Shown: piece after piece, positions 15,386-24,668 of the stretch
Position numbering within the stretch: position 1 is the stretch's first letter
Layout: each line of letters begins with the position of its first letter
Assembly (NCBI RefSeq): GCF_024171865.1
Contig: NZ_JAMTCN010000015.1
Coordinates: 1 to 64,000, forward strand
Reading direction: 5' to 3'
Length of the DNA stretch: 64,000 bases
Source of the DNA: Prauserella aidingensis
GTDB lineage: Bacteria; Actinomycetota; Actinomycetes; Mycobacteriales; Pseudonocardiaceae
Notes under the pieces: model-generated
Databases searched by the model: none
Told to the model about the DNA's origin: nothing
Seen by the model: only the letters and a program-made list of their open reading frames with translations
Made by a program: the position numbers and the translations under genes

Positions 15386-16159
15386 GTGGCCAACCGCAAG
15401 CGATTGCCCAGCAACCAGTACGCGTGCCGCAACTGTGGAGGCGCGCACGTCTACGGGTCGCAACGCGGGTACGAATGCGGCCGGGACGCCCGGCGGTCCC
15501 CGGCCGAACCCCGCTCACGTGCGTCGAGCCACCGCCCGAACTGGACGGCGAGCGGCCCGGCGTCGAGCCGTTCGGTCCCGTCGGCGAGTTCACCCACGGT
15601 CACGGCCGCGCGGCACACTCCGGCCGCGGTCGCGGCCGTTCCGCCCGAACGACGGCGCGTACGGATCGGGCGACGACGTCGGCATGCGCGCACGCATCTG
15701 GAGCGCATCTCCTCGGCCGCGTGCCACGACGCCGTCGCGCAGGTGTTCGCGCCCGACGGCTTCTACACCCGGCTCGCCGACCGTGTGCTCGCAGCTCTCC
15801 CCTGGCGCTACCGGGTGCGCCGTAGGGGCCACGCACTCTGCACCCTTCTGCGGGAGCTGGCCGCCGGGCTCGACCCCGTCGCGTACGCCAAGCTCGCCCA
15901 GAATCCGATCCGCGACGGGTTGCTGCGCCTCCGATTCCCGCCGTTCCTCGCGGACGTGCTGGACTCGGGCGCGATCTTCGGCGCGAGGCAGATCCTCGGC
16001 GCGCTGAACCGCGATCACCTGACCACGACGTTGACCGCAGTGATCCCACTCGTGTGCCCGGACGTCGAACAGTGCCCGACGCGCGGCGAGGTGTTGAAGA
16101 CCTACGCCTCACCGATGCTGGCCGACCGTCTGCACGCGGTCACCGCGGGCGCAAGGTGA
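15386..16159 (+). CDS. Hypothetical protein with N-terminal Cys cluster
   Basis: A 257-codon frame from a GTG; the open frame extends further upstream, so the start is uncertain. Early residues CRNCGGAHVYGSQRGYECG could bind zinc, but only three cysteines are close together. Residues about 30-100 are Arg/Ser/Pro-rich, and the opposite strand over 15451-15708 also reads protein-like, so part of this frame may be non-coding. The last 150 residues (FYTRLADRVLAALPWRYRV, AYAKLAQNPIRDGLLRLRF, ASPMLADRLHAV) look like a genuine helical protein. I do not recognise the family. It is convergent with rlmN. Confidence 0.4.
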   Translation: MANRKRLPSNQYACRNCGGAHVYGSQRGYECGRDARRSPAEPRSRASSHRPNWTASGPASSRSVPSASSPTVTAARHTPAAVAAVPPERRRVRIGRRRRHARTHLERISSAACHDAVAQVFAPDGFYTRLADRVLAALPWRYRVRRRGHALCTLLRELAAGLDPVAYAKLAQNPIRDGLLRLRFPPFLADVLDSGAIFGARQILGALNRDHLTTTLTAVIPLVCPDVEQCPTRGEVLKTYASPMLADRLHAVTAGAR

Positions 16160-16192
16160 GCGGGCGTACCGGGTGAGCGCGCAGCCCGGCCG

Positions 16193-17299
16193 TCAGCTCT
16201 CGGCGGCGAGTTGGCCGCAGGCGGCCGCGATCTCCTGACCACGGGTGTCGCGCACGGTGCACGGAACGCCGCCGTCGTTGACACGGCGGACGAACTCGCG
16301 CTCCACGTCCTTCGGCGAGGCGTCCCACTTCGACCCCGGCGTGGGGTTCAGCGGGATGACGTTGACGTGCACCAGGTGGCCGAGATGCTTGCGCAGCCGC
16401 TTCGCCAGCAGGTCGGCGCGCCACGGCTGGTCGTTCATGTCCCGGATCAGCGCGTACTCGATCGACACGCGGCGTCCGGAGGTGTCCGCGTAGTAGCGCG
16501 CCGCCTCGAGGACCTCGTCGATCGACCAGCGGTTGTTCACCGGCACGAGCGTGTCACGCAGCTCGTCGTCGGGCGTGTGCAGCGACACCGCCAGCCGCAC
16601 CTGCATCCGCTCGTCCGCGAGCTTGCGGATCGCCGGTGCCAGGCCGACGGTCGACACGGTCACCGACCGCTGCGAGATGCCGAGCCCCGCCGGCGTGGGC
16701 TCGGTGATCCGGCGTACCGCGGCCACGACCCGTTTGTAGTTGGCGAGCGGTTCCCCCATGCCCATGAAGACGATGTTCGAGAGCCTGCCCTCGCCGCCCG
16801 ACATCGCGCCGTCGCGCATCACCGCGGCCGCCGACCTCACCTGGTCGACGATCTCCGCCGTCGACAGGTTGCGGTCCAGCCCGGCCTGGCCCGTCGCGCA
16901 GAACGGGCACGCCATCCCGCACCCGGCCTGGCTGGAGATGCACAGCGTCGCGCGATCCGGATAGCGCATGAGGACGCTCTCGAGCATCGTCCCGTCGTGC
17001 GCGCGCCACAGCGTCTTGCGCGTCTCGCCGTCGTCGCAGTCGAGCGCGCGCACCTCGGTGAGCAGCGTCGGCATCAGCTCGTCGACCAGCTTCTGCCGGG
17101 AGGCGGCCGGGATGTCCGTCATCTCCTCGGGGTCGACGGTCAGCCGCGAGAAGTAGTGGTTCGACAGCTGCTTCGCGCGGAACGGCTTCTCGCCGAGCTC
17201 GGCAACCGCCTCGGCACGCTCGTCCAGCGTGAGGTCGGCGAGATGCCGTGCGGGCAGGCCGCGGCGGGGCGCGTCGAAAACAAGGGGAAGGGCAGTCAT
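16193..17299 (-). CDS. rlmN: 23S rRNA/tRNA adenine-C2 methyltransferase RlmN
   Basis: A 368-residue radical SAM enzyme that methylates C2 of A2503 in 23S rRNA and A37 in some tRNAs. The [4Fe-4S] motif is C127-x3-C131-x2-C134 (CGMACPFC). The SAM-binding GMGEPL follows, and the C-terminal methyl-carrying Cys lies in [13 protein letters not shown] chose the ATG at 17299, which has GGAGAG four bases upstream, over the ATG at 17311, which has none. The gene is head to head with a small gene starting at 17320. In related genomes rlmN lies near cdsA and frr, as it does here, though three genes intervene. Confidence 0.95.
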   Translation of the reverse strand: MTALPLVFDAPRRGLPARHLADLTLDERAEAVAELGEKPFRAKQLSNHYFSRLTVDPEEMTDIPAASRQKLVDELMPTLLTEVRALDCDDGETRKTLWRAHDGTMLESVLMRYPDRATLCISSQAGCGMACPFCATGQAGLDRNLSTAEIVDQVRSAAAVMRDGAMSGGEGRLSNIVFMGMGEPLANYKRVVAAVRRITEPTPAGLGISQRSVTVSTVGLAPAIRKLADERMQVRLAVSLHTPDDELRDTLVPVNNRWSIDEVLEAARYYADTSGRRVSIEYALIRDMNDQPWRADLLAKRLRKHLGHLVHVNVIPLNPTPGSKWDASPKDVEREFVRRVNDGGVPCTVRDTRGQEIAAACGQLAAES

Positions 17300-17319
17300 A
17301 GCGCTCTCCATGGTCCCAC

Positions 17320-17544
17320 ATGTCGACATACGGCGCGGCAACGCCGCCGTGGGAACACTTCGCGCAGGAGGCCGACCCCAACGAGCTACGGCTCCGCAAG
17401 GCGACCCACGCACTGATGGTCGCGACCAAACAGGTGTCCCAGGTGGGCTCGAGCGATCAACGCGCCCGTGCCACCGAGGCGCTCGACGAGGCCCGCCGCG
17501 CGCTCTACGGGATACTCGGCGAAGCACCGTCCGACGACGAGTGA
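17320..17544 (+). CDS. Small helical hypothetical protein (74 aa)
   Basis: The frame begins [19 protein letters not shown] and continues with two amphipathic helices ([18 protein letters not shown] and [19 protein letters not shown]), ending in an acidic tail. There is no signal or membrane segment. The first 20 bases upstream separate it from the divergent rlmN start. Its last 40 bases overlap the 3' end of the convergent methyltransferase gene. The clean amphipathic pattern and codon use support a real gene. Family not recognised. Confidence 0.6.
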   Translation: MSTYGAATPPWEHFAQEADPNELRLRKATHALMVATKQVSQVGSSDQRARATEALDEARRALYGILGEAPSDDE

Positions 17545-18287
17545 AGGACGAGGCCGGTCGGCTTGCGGCGCACCAGCACCCGATAGCCGACCGGCAGTTC
17601 CACCGGTTCGCGGGACCCGGCGTTCCGGCGCAACGTCTCCTCCACGGCCCGCCGGGCGACCCGCGGACTGAACTCGATGCCCAGCACCGCCTCCACCGCC
17701 TCCCGATCGGGAAAAGCCCAGCGCGTCTCCACCCGTGTGCACCCGAACCCGGCACCGTCGAAGAACGCGTCGACCGCGTCGGGGTCGTAGTGCGGCAGGT
17801 CAGCACGCATCCACGCGCCGTACGGCTCGTGCCGGGTGTCGAGGTCCACGATCGCGAGAGCCCCGCCGGGCCGCAGGACCCGCTCGACCTCCCGCAGCCC
17901 GGGCTCGCAACCGGGGCCGAAGAAGTACGCGGTGCGGGCGTGCACCACGTCCACGGACGCGTCCGCGGCCGGGATGCGCTGCGCGCGGCCCCGCACGACC
18001 CGCACGTGCGTCGAACCCGCCATCCGCTGCCGCGCCCTCCGCACCAGCGGGGCGTGTGGCTCGACTCCCAGCACCGACCGCGCCTCCGACGCCAGCCGCG
18101 GCAGGTGGAAACCGTCACCGCACCCGAGGTCGACGACGTCCCTGCCCGCCCACGGCACGCCCGAGGCCAGCTCCGCCCAGATCGCCCCGTCCACGTCCTG
18201 CACCCGGTTCTCCAGCTCGTAGGTGCCGGGGTGGTACCAGATGTTCGGACTGGGATAGACCTCGGTCTTGCGCAGGAGCCGGTTCAC
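17505..18287 (-). CDS. Class I SAM-dependent methyltransferase
   Basis: A 260-residue Rossmann-fold methyltransferase of the Methyltransf_11 type. Motif I is [13 protein letters not shown] (residues about 51-63), motif II acidic residue follows VLGVEPHA, and motif IV/V covers [14 protein letters not shown] and [15 protein letters not shown]. The substrate cannot be told. The GTG at 18287 is chosen because sequence upstream of [14 protein letters not shown] is Arg-rich and overlaps the next gene's leader. The C-terminus overlaps the small convergent gene by 40 bases. Confidence 0.8.
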   Translation of the reverse strand: MNRLLRKTEVYPSPNIWYHPGTYELENRVQDVDGAIWAELASGVPWAGRDVVDLGCGDGFHLPRLASEARSVLGVEPHAPLVRRARQRMAGSTHVRVVRGRAQRIPAADASVDVVHARTAYFFGPGCEPGLREVERVLRPGGALAIVDLDTRHEPYGAWMRADLPHYDPDAVDAFFDGAGFGCTRVETRWAFPDREAVEAVLGIEFSPRVARRAVEETLRRNAGSREPVELPVGYRVLVRRKPTGLVLHSSSDGASPSIP

Positions 18288-18391
18288 GCACTCAGCGTAT
18301 CGACGCCGCTTCCCCGGGCGTAAGATCATCCACGTTTCAGGTCGAGGACGGTTTCTGCTCGAAGATGACGGCGCCGAAGGGTCGCGTGACC

Positions 18392-19231
18392 ATGTCCGAT
18401 ACGAACGAACCCACCGCGATACTGGCCGCCGGCACGCCGTGCTGGGTCGAACTCGCCACCCCTGACGAATCCGCCGCACGGGCGTACTACGAGCAGCTGT
18501 TCGGCTGGACGTTCGCCGTCAAACGCGATCCGGCGACGGTCAACCACCGCTACAACATCGCGACACTCGACGGTTGGGAGGTCGGCGGCATGTACCAGGC
18601 CGGCCGGAACCAGCCGACCGGCTGGGTACCGCACCTGGCCGTCACCAACGCCGCGGCCACCGCCGAATGGGTACAGCACCTCGGCGGCGTGGTCACCCTC
18701 GGGCCCGTGGAGATCCCCGACCGTGGCGCCATCGTGCACGCGCTCGACCCGAGCGGCACCCCCGTCGTGTTCTGGCAGCTCGCCGACAGCTGGACGTTCG
18801 CCAGGAGCCTCCCCGGCAGTTTCAGCGGCAGCGACCTGAACACGCACGACGCCGCCCGCGCCGACGGCTTCTACGACAAGCTCTTCGGCTACACCAGCCA
18901 CCAGGTCGGCACCGACGGTATCGACTACCTGGAATGGCGGCTCGGTGGCGATCCCGTCATCTACCGGTACGTCCTGCCACCGGAGGACGCGGGCCGCAGC
19001 CCCCACTGGATGGTGTATCTACAGGTCGACCCGCACCGCGGCACCGACGCCGTGGCCGGGCAGAGTCTGATGCTCGGCGGGTCGGTGATCACCCCGCCGT
19101 TCGACACGCCGTTCGGCCGGATCGCCGTGCTTGCCGACCCCGGCGGTGCGGTGTTCTCCGTGGTCGACCACAGCTGCCCCGTCGACCTGGGTGTCGGACG
19201 CGCCGAGGTCGACGACCCCTACGACGACTGA
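18392..19231 (+). CDS. VOC-superfamily (glyoxalase-like) protein, two-domain
   Basis: A 279-residue protein with two vicinal-oxygen-chelate modules. The first covers residues about 12-130 (CWVELATPDESAARAYYEQLFGW, IVHALDPSGTPVVFWQ) and the second residues 140-270 (NTHDAARADGFYDKLFGY, IAVLADPGGAVFSVVDH). Proteins of this layout include antibiotic-resistance-like and hydrolase-like VOC members of actinomycetes. The catalytic role is unknown. The ATG at 18392 (MSDTNEP) was preferred over an ATG nine codons earlier because GAAGGG lies upstream of it. It is divergent from the methyltransferase gene. Confidence 0.8.
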   Translation: MSDTNEPTAILAAGTPCWVELATPDESAARAYYEQLFGWTFAVKRDPATVNHRYNIATLDGWEVGGMYQAGRNQPTGWVPHLAVTNAAATAEWVQHLGGVVTLGPVEIPDRGAIVHALDPSGTPVVFWQLADSWTFARSLPGSFSGSDLNTHDAARADGFYDKLFGYTSHQVGTDGIDYLEWRLGGDPVIYRYVLPPEDAGRSPHWMVYLQVDPHRGTDAVAGQSLMLGGSVITPPFDTPFGRIAVLADPGGAVFSVVDHSCPVDLGVGRAEVDDPYDD

Positions 19232-19295
19232 AGCCCACCGCGGACTCCGCCACGGGCACGCCCCGGCGCCGGACGTCGGGCTGAGCGCCCCGGCG

Positions 19296-20291
19296 TCAGG
19301 CGGGCACGAAGGCGCTGAGCAGCAGCCACGACGCGAGCGCCGACGGCAACAGCGAGTCGAGCCGATCCATCAACCCGCCGTGCCCCGGCAGCAGGTTCCC
19401 CATGTCCTTGATGCCGAGGTCACGCTTGATGAGCGACTCCATGAGGTCACCGAGCGTCGCGGTCAGCACGATCGCGATCCCGAACAGCACGCCCTGCCAG
19501 GCGACGCCGTCCACCAGCAGCGACAGCGCCAGCGAACCGGCAGCGATACCCGCGGCGAGCGAGCCGGCGAAGCCCTCCCAGGTCTTCTTCGGACTGATCG
19601 ACGGCGCCATCGGATGCCGACCCCGCAGCACCCCGGCCACGTATCCGCCGGTGTCGGAGGCGACCACGACGACCATGAACGAGATGACCCGGCCGACGCC
19701 GTCGTCCGGCGGCACGAGCATCGCCGCGAACGAGGCGAACAACGGCAGGTACGCCGCCGCGAACACCGACGACCCGACGTCCCGCACGTAGCCGTCGGCA
19801 CCGGCGGGCAACCGCCACAGCAGGCACACCAGCACCGTGACGACGAACGCCGTCAACGCGCCTTCCCTGCCGAACGGCCACGCCAACCAGATCATGGCCT
19901 GACCGCCGACCAGGACCGGCGTCATCGCGATACGGATGTCGGCCGCCCTGCGGAACGCCTTGCTCAGCTCGACCGTGCCGATCGCGATGGCGATCGCGAC
20001 GATCCCGATGAACAGGTACCGGACCGTGAACAGCGACGTCAGGATCGCGCCGCCGAGCAGCACCCCCACACCGATCGCTGCGGGAAGGTTCCTCCCGGCC
20101 TTGCCCTTCTTGCCCTGCTTCGGCACGGGCCCGTCGGGAGCCGCCGACGAGCCGGGCGGCCCGCCCCGTGGGGCGCGCCGGCCCGGCTGGTCACCCGGCT
20201 CGGACACTGCGGCGTCGTTGCTCTCGTCCGGACGCCGGCCAGGATCGGCAGCACCGGAGCGCCGCTCCTGGTCGTCGGTCACGTTCGGCAT
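19296..20291 (-). CDS. cdsA: Phosphatidate cytidylyltransferase (CDP-diacylglycerol synthase)
   Basis: A 331-residue integral membrane enzyme that makes CDP-diacylglycerol from phosphatidate and CTP. The CDS signature is clear near the C-terminus: SLIKRDLGIKDMGNLLPGHG then GLMDRLDSLL. About eight membrane segments follow a hydrophilic Pro/Gly-rich N-terminal extension of roughly 65 residues that is longer than in enterobacterial CdsA and common in actinobacteria. Its start shares one base with the frr stop (TGATG), so the two are translationally coupled. Confidence 0.94.
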   Translation of the reverse strand: MPNVTDDQERRSGAADPGRRPDESNDAAVSEPGDQPGRRAPRGGPPGSSAAPDGPVPKQGKKGKAGRNLPAAIGVGVLLGGAILTSLFTVRYLFIGIVAIAIAIGTVELSKAFRRAADIRIAMTPVLVGGQAMIWLAWPFGREGALTAFVVTVLVCLLWRLPAGADGYVRDVGSSVFAAAYLPLFASFAAMLVPPDDGVGRVISFMVVVVASDTGGYVAGVLRGRHPMAPSISPKKTWEGFAGSLAAGIAAGSLALSLLVDGVAWQGVLFGIAIVLTATLGDLMESLIKRDLGIKDMGNLLPGHGGLMDRLDSLLPSALASWLLLSAFVPA

Positions 20292-20848
20292 CAGACCTCG
20301 AGCAGCTCGGATTCCTTGTGCTTGACGAGCTCCTCCACCTGGGCGACGTATTTGTCCGTGAGGTTCTGCAGCTCCTTCTCGGCACGGGCGACGTCGTCCT
20401 CACCGGCCTCGCCGTCCTTGCCGATGCGGTCGAGCTCGTCCTTCGCCTTGCGCCGCACCCCGCGGACGGAGACACGCGCGTCCTCGCCCTTCTGCTTGGC
20501 GACCTTGACCATCTCCTTGCGCCGCTCCTCGGTGAGCTGCGGGAAGACGACGCGGATGACGTGGCCGTCGTTGCTCGGGTTCACGCCCAGATCGGAGTCC
20601 CTGATGGCCTTCTCGATGGCCGCGAGCTGCGACGCGTCGTACGGCTTGACGACGGCCATCCGCGCCTCGGGGACGTTGATGCTGGCCATCTGGTTCAGCG
20701 GGGTCGGCGCGCCGTAGTACTCGACCGTGATGCGGGAGAACATCGCCGGGCTCGCCCTGCCGGTGCGCACCGACGACAGCTCCTCCTTGGCGTGAGACAC
20801 CGCCTTTTCCATCTTCTCTTCTGCGTCGAAGAGCGTCTCGTCGATCAC
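20291..20848 (-). CDS. frr: Ribosome recycling factor
   Basis: A 185-residue protein of normal family length that splits post-termination ribosomes with EF-G. The first helix carries [20 protein letters not shown], followed by the RRF domain II segment [16 protein letters not shown] and [16 protein letters not shown]. Later helices carry [15 protein letters not shown] and [14 protein letters not shown]. The start is GTG at 20848; GTGA overlaps the pyrH stop, so pyrH, frr and cdsA are translated as a coupled set. Confidence 0.97.
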   Translation of the reverse strand: MIDETLFDAEEKMEKAVSHAKEELSSVRTGRASPAMFSRITVEYYGAPTPLNQMASINVPEARMAVVKPYDASQLAAIEKAIRDSDLGVNPSNDGHVIRVVFPQLTEERRKEMVKVAKQKGEDARVSVRGVRRKAKDELDRIGKDGEAGEDDVARAEKELQNLTDKYVAQVEELVKHKESELLEV

Positions 20849-21600
20849 GGCTGCTCCAGGTTCGTCGGTGTACTGACCAGTGTCCCGATCCTCTCACCGC
20901 TGACCGCGCGGGCGATGTTGCCCTCGGTGAGAAGGTTGAAAACGATGATCGGCATGTTGTTGTCCATGCACAGGCTGAACGCCGTCGTGTCGGCCACCTT
21001 GAGGCCGCGTTCGAGCACCTCGCGGTGGGTGATCTCGTCGTACAGCTTGGCACTCGCATCGACCCGCGGGTCGGCGGTGAACACGCCGTCGACACCCTTG
21101 GCCATCAGCACGGCGTCGCAGCCGATCTCCAGAGCACGCTGGGCCGCGGCGGTGTCGGTGGAGAAGTAGGGCATGCCGGTACCCGCGCCGAAGATGACGA
21201 CGCGCCCCTTCTCCAGGTGGCGTTCGGCGCGGCGCGGAATGTAGGGCTCGGCGACCTGGCCCATCGTGATGGCGGTCTGCACGCGCGTCGGCACGCCCTC
21301 CTTCTCGAGGAAGTCCTGCAGCGCCAGCGAGTTCATCACGGTGCCGAGCATCGCCATGTAGTCGGCGCGGTCACGGTCGAGCCCACGCGTGGACAGCTCC
21401 GCACCGCGGAAGAAGTTGCCGCCGCCGATGACGACCGCGATCTGCGCACCGTCACGCACGACCTCGGCGATCTGCACGGCGACCGAGTGGACCACGTCCG
21501 GGTCGACGCCGACGGAACCACCGCCGAACATCTCCCCGCCGAGCTTCAGCAGAACCCTCCGATAACCGCGTCCGGGCCGGTCGGTCTGTCCTTCGGTCAT
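20845..21600 (-). CDS. pyrH: Uridylate kinase
   Basis: A 251-residue bacterial UMP kinase of the amino-acid-kinase fold that phosphorylates UMP to UDP. The N-terminal KLGGEMF binds phosphate, and [24 protein letters not shown] and [15 protein letters not shown] are family hallmarks. The ATG at 21600 begins [22 protein letters not shown]; the open frame upstream is not coding-like. A 120-base spacer with a long hairpin separates it from tsf upstream. Its stop overlaps the frr start. Confidence 0.96.
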   Translation of the reverse strand: MTEGQTDRPGRGYRRVLLKLGGEMFGGGSVGVDPDVVHSVAVQIAEVVRDGAQIAVVIGGGNFFRGAELSTRGLDRDRADYMAMLGTVMNSLALQDFLEKEGVPTRVQTAITMGQVAEPYIPRRAERHLEKGRVVIFGAGTGMPYFSTDTAAAQRALEIGCDAVLMAKGVDGVFTADPRVDASAKLYDEITHREVLERGLKVADTTAFSLCMDNNMPIIVFNLLTEGNIARAVSGERIGTLVSTPTNLEQP

Positions 21601-21661
21601 ATCCGCTGGTCCCTTCAGCGTCTGCGGCGGCGATCGGACGGATGTCGGTGTCGATGTGCGT

Positions 21662-21716
21662 CTCGCACATGTGCCCCGCCTCCGGACTGGCGGGAGACGG
21701 GGCACATGTGTGCGAG
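21662..21716 (-). terminator. Long hairpin between tsf and pyrH
   Basis: CTCGCACATGTGCCCCG at 21662-21678 pairs with the complementary arm ending at 21716, with only about two mismatches or bulged bases over 22 positions. An inner CCGCC/GGCGG pair extends the stem. It lies six bases after the tsf stop and about 60 bases before pyrH. There is no T run. It may terminate or attenuate transcription so that pyrH-frr-cdsA are expressed at a lower level than rpsB-tsf. Confidence 0.65.
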
Positions 21717-21721
21717 CTGAC

Positions 21722-22546
21722 TCAGGCCTGACCGACCTCGAAGCGGGCGAACCGCGTCACGGTGACCCCGGCCTCGTCGAGCAGCGCCTGCACGGTCTTC
21801 TTGTTGTCCGTGACCGACGGCTGCTCCAGCAGGACGTTGTCCTTGTAGTAGGCATTGACCTTGCCCTCGATGATCTTCGGCAGCGCCTGCTCGGGCTTGC
21901 CTTCCTCGCGGGCGGTCGACTCGGCGATCCGACGCTCGTTGTCGACGGTCTCGGCCGGCACCTCGTCACGCGTGAGGTACTGCGCCTTGAGCGCCGCGAC
22001 CTGCAGCGCCGCACCGCGTGCGGCCTCGGCTGCCGCCTCGCCCTCGCCGGTGTACTCGATGAGCACGCCGACCGCGGGCGGGAGGCCGGAGCCACGGCGG
22101 TGCAGGTACGTCTCGACGTTGCCGTCGAAGTGCGTCACCCGGCGCACCTCGAGCTTCTCGCCGAGCTTGGCCGACAGCTCCTGGACGAGCTCGGCGACGG
22201 ACTTGCCGTCGACCTGCGCGGCCTTGAACTTCTCGACGTCGTCGGTCTTCTGCTCCTGGGCGACCTGGACGAGCTTGTCGGCCAGCTGCTGGAACTCGTC
22301 GTTCTTCGCGACGAAGTCGGTCTCGGAGTTCAGCTCGACCAGGGCGCCGCCGGCGCCTGCCACCAGGCCCTCGGCGGTCGAACGCTCGGCACGCTTGCCG
22401 ACGTCCTTGGCGCCCTTGATGCGCAGGATTTCAACGGCCTTGTCGAAGTCGCCTTCGCTCTCCTCCAGCGCCTTCTTGCAGTCCATCATGCCGGAGCCGG
22501 TGAGTTCGCGGAGGCGCTTCACGTCTGCCGCGGTGTAGTTCGCCAT
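21722..22546 (-). CDS. tsf: Translation elongation factor Ts
   Basis: A 274-residue EF-Tu guanine-nucleotide exchange factor. The N-terminal UBA-like module reads [21 protein letters not shown]. The exchange core has the invariant [11 protein letters not shown] (residues about 72-82), followed by two coiled/dimerisation regions with helices such as [12 protein letters not shown] and [13 protein letters not shown]. The length is typical for actinobacteria. It follows rpsB by 51 bases in the usual rpsB-tsf operon. Confidence 0.97.
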   Translation of the reverse strand: MANYTAADVKRLRELTGSGMMDCKKALEESEGDFDKAVEILRIKGAKDVGKRAERSTAEGLVAGAGGALVELNSETDFVAKNDEFQQLADKLVQVAQEQKTDDVEKFKAAQVDGKSVAELVQELSAKLGEKLEVRRVTHFDGNVETYLHRRGSGLPPAVGVLIEYTGEGEAAAEAARGAALQVAALKAQYLTRDEVPAETVDNERRIAESTAREEGKPEQALPKIIEGKVNAYYKDNVLLEQPSVTDNKKTVQALLDEAGVTVTRFARFEVGQA

Positions 22547-22597
22547 CGTGCGTTTCCGTTCTCTGTCGCGGGATGCGCAGGTGGTGTCGGTACTGGA

Positions 22598-23404
22598 TCA
22601 GGAAGCGGTGCTCTGACCGGCGGCCTCGGAGCCGGCGAGCAGCTCCTGCTCCCACTCGGGCAGCGGCTCGGCGGCCTCGGGCTTGTCCTCACCCTCCGGA
22701 GCGGCGCCGTTACGACCGGAACGCGCCATCAGACCGGCGGCGGCGGCCTCGGCCACGACCTTGGTCAGCAGGGCGGCGGAACGGATCGCGTCGTCGTTGC
22801 CCGGGATCGGGTAGTCGACCTCGTCCGGGTCGCAGTTCGTGTCGAGGATCGCCACGACCGGGATGTTGAGCTTGCGCGCCTCGCCGACGGCGATGTGCTC
22901 CTTCTTCGTGTCCACGATCCAGATGGCGCTCGGCACCTTGGACATGTCGCGGATACCGCCGAGGGTCTTCTCCAGCTTGTCCTTCTCACGGGTGAGCGTG
23001 AGGATCTCGCGCTTGTTCAGCCCCTGGAAGCCGCCGGTCTGCTCCATCGACTCCAGCTCCTTGAGGCGCTGGAGACGACGGTGCACGGTCTGGAAGTTGG
23101 TCAGCATGCCGCCGAGCCAGCGCTGGTTCACGAACGGCATGCCCACACGCTGGGCCTCCGTCGCGATGGCCTCCTGGGCCTGCTTCTTCGTGCCGACGAA
23201 CAGGATCGTCCCGCCGTGCGCGACCGTCTCCTTGACGAACTCGAACGCGCGGTCGATGTAGCTCAGCGTCTGCTGCAGGTCGATGATGTAGATGCCGTTG
23301 CGCTCGGTGAGGATGTAGCGCTTCATCTTCGGGTTCCAGCGGCGGGTCTGGTGCCCGAAGTGCACACCGGAATCGAGCAGCTGCTTCATGGTGACGACGG
23401 CCAT
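22598..23404 (-). CDS. rpsB: 30S ribosomal protein S2
   Basis: A 268-residue S2 protein. Family signatures are [20 protein letters not shown] at the start, [14 protein letters not shown] (residues about 90-103), and the late [16 protein letters not shown]-terminal tail of about 45 residues (Gly/Glu/Pro-rich) is longer than in E. coli, as usual in actinobacteria. The ATG at 23404 is chosen because MAVVTMKQL is the conserved start and the open frame upstream is Arg/Pro-rich. It is the first gene of the rpsB-tsf operon. Confidence 0.97.
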   Translation of the reverse strand: MAVVTMKQLLDSGVHFGHQTRRWNPKMKRYILTERNGIYIIDLQQTLSYIDRAFEFVKETVAHGGTILFVGTKKQAQEAIATEAQRVGMPFVNQRWLGGMLTNFQTVHRRLQRLKELESMEQTGGFQGLNKREILTLTREKDKLEKTLGGIRDMSKVPSAIWIVDTKKEHIAVGEARKLNIPVVAILDTNCDPDEVDYPIPGNDDAIRSAALLTKVVAEAAAAGLMARSGRNGAAPEGEDKPEAAEPLPEWEQELLAGSEAAGQSTAS

Positions 23405-23774
23405 GGCCTGGTTCGCACCTCTTCTGTCTTGGCGAGCCGGACGTCTCGTCCGGCACGCGGGGCCGGTTGTCGCGGTCCACCGGGGTCGGTGGCCGCCCTG
23501 GTGCCGTGCCGGTGTCCGGACTCCCGGGTCGTTCTCGGTCCGGGAGACCGCCGGGCACCGTTGCCCCGTTCGCGGCCGGAGCCGCGGGCGGGGCGCGCAC
23601 GTGCACGCGAAGTCAGCCTGTGTGAACACAGACTGCGCCAAGTAGTGTACGCCGCCCGCCCCTGGGTGCTCGACCCGGAGGCCCCGGCCCCGCTAGTTGT
23701 CCACATCGAGGTCGGCCATCCACAGATTCGCAGCGCACGGCTGCGGCCGGCGCCGCGCACGGCACGCTGGGCGC
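23405..23774. other. rpsB upstream / promoter region
   Basis: This 370-base gap separates divergent rpsB and the M23 gene. Read toward rpsB it contains TACACT, a -10-like hexamer near 23645-23655, followed by TTGGCG and the palindrome listed separately. The remaining 200 bases form a GC-rich leader. No gene is supported. Confidence 0.5.
23618..23631. promoter_or_regulatory. 14-bp palindrome in rpsB leader
   Basis: CTGTGT-GA-ACACAG is a perfect palindrome just downstream of the likely rpsB transcription start. A related CGTGT-TC-ACACG palindrome lies upstream of rplS (33218-33229), and both are preceded on the minus strand by TTGGCGC. The shared arrangement suggests a common control element of ribosomal protein genes. 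The binding factor is unknown. Confidence 0.4.
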
Positions 23775-24587
23775 ATGAGGTTCCGTTCGACCGCGCGGCC
23801 ACGGGTGGGCACGCCTGCATCCGGGTGTGCACCCCGCCCCGGAACGCACGGGCGACGGCTCCGGCCACCCACGGTCACCGTGGCCGCGACGCCTACGAGG
23901 CCGGGACGCCTCCCCACGACGGCGAGTGTGCTCCTCGCCGCCCGGACCACGGTGGCGACCGCGGCCGTGGCCACCGTGGTCGCCGTCCTCGCGACGCTCC
24001 TGCCGCCGACCACGACCGTCCCACCCGGCCCGACCGGTACCCCAGGAGGGGCCGGTCAGGCCGGCATCGCGGAGGCGTCGGGGGTCTCGGAGGTGTCGGG
24101 GGTCTCGGAGGTCTCGGAGCCCTCCGGGAGCACCGCCGGACGCGACGCGGCGGACGCGACGGCGGACGGAGTGACGCTCGCCTGGCCGCTGAAGCCCCGT
24201 CCCGAGGTGGCGCGCCCGTTCGACCCGCCGGACAACGAGTACGGCGCGGGCCATCGCGGCGTCGACCTGGTGGCCGAGCCCGGACAGCCGGTGGCGGCGG
24301 CCGCCGCGGGCCGGGTCGTGTACGCCGGTGACCTCGCCGGCAGGGGTGTCGTGTCGATCGCGCACCGCGACGGACTGCGCACGACGTACGAGCCGGTGTC
24401 CGCACACGTCGCCGAAGGCGACCGGGTGCAGGCCGGCGGCCGCATCGGCACCGTCGCCCGCGGCCACGACGGCTGCCCGGACTCCACGTGCCTGCACTGG
24501 GGACTCCGGCGCGGTGAGCAGTACCTCGACCCGCTCACCGTCGTCGCGGCGGCAGGCCCGCTCCGGCTCAAACCCTGGCCCGGTTGA
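23775..24587 (+). CDS. M23-family (LytM-like) peptidase domain protein, membrane-anchored
   Basis: A 270-residue protein with one membrane segment (about residues 57-76), a Pro/Thr- and Ser/Glu/Val-rich spacer, and a C-terminal M23 domain (about 135-262). Zinc-site residues H160 and D164 are in GHRGVDLVAEPG, and H241 is in CLHWGL. The first His of the usual HxH pair is replaced by Cys (C239-L-H241), so peptidase activity is doubtful; many actinobacterial relatives share this change. The domain would face the cell wall. The ATG at 23775 is chosen over one 26 codons earlier. The gene is convergent with whiG. Confidence 0.8.
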   Translation: MRFRSTARPRVGTPASGCAPRPGTHGRRLRPPTVTVAATPTRPGRLPTTASVLLAARTTVATAAVATVVAVLATLLPPTTTVPPGPTGTPGGAGQAGIAEASGVSEVSGVSEVSEPSGSTAGRDAADATADGVTLAWPLKPRPEVARPFDPPDNEYGAGHRGVDLVAEPGQPVAAAAAGRVVYAGDLAGRGVVSIAHRDGLRTTYEPVSAHVAEGDRVQAGGRIGTVARGHDGCPDSTCLHWGLRRGEQYLDPLTVVAAAGPLRLKPWPG

Positions 24588-24668
24588 CCAGGCCTGCGGC
24601 TCGCGCCCTGCCGGCGCCGCGCACCGGCCGTGCCGCCCACCCGGCCGCGGTCCGGCGCCGGAACGGCG

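Noticed and set aside
23697-23774. An earlier ATG for the M23 protein at 23697.
   Set aside because: The added 26 residues are Arg/His/Gly-rich with no ribosome binding site, and the ATG at 23775 leads more directly into the membrane segment.
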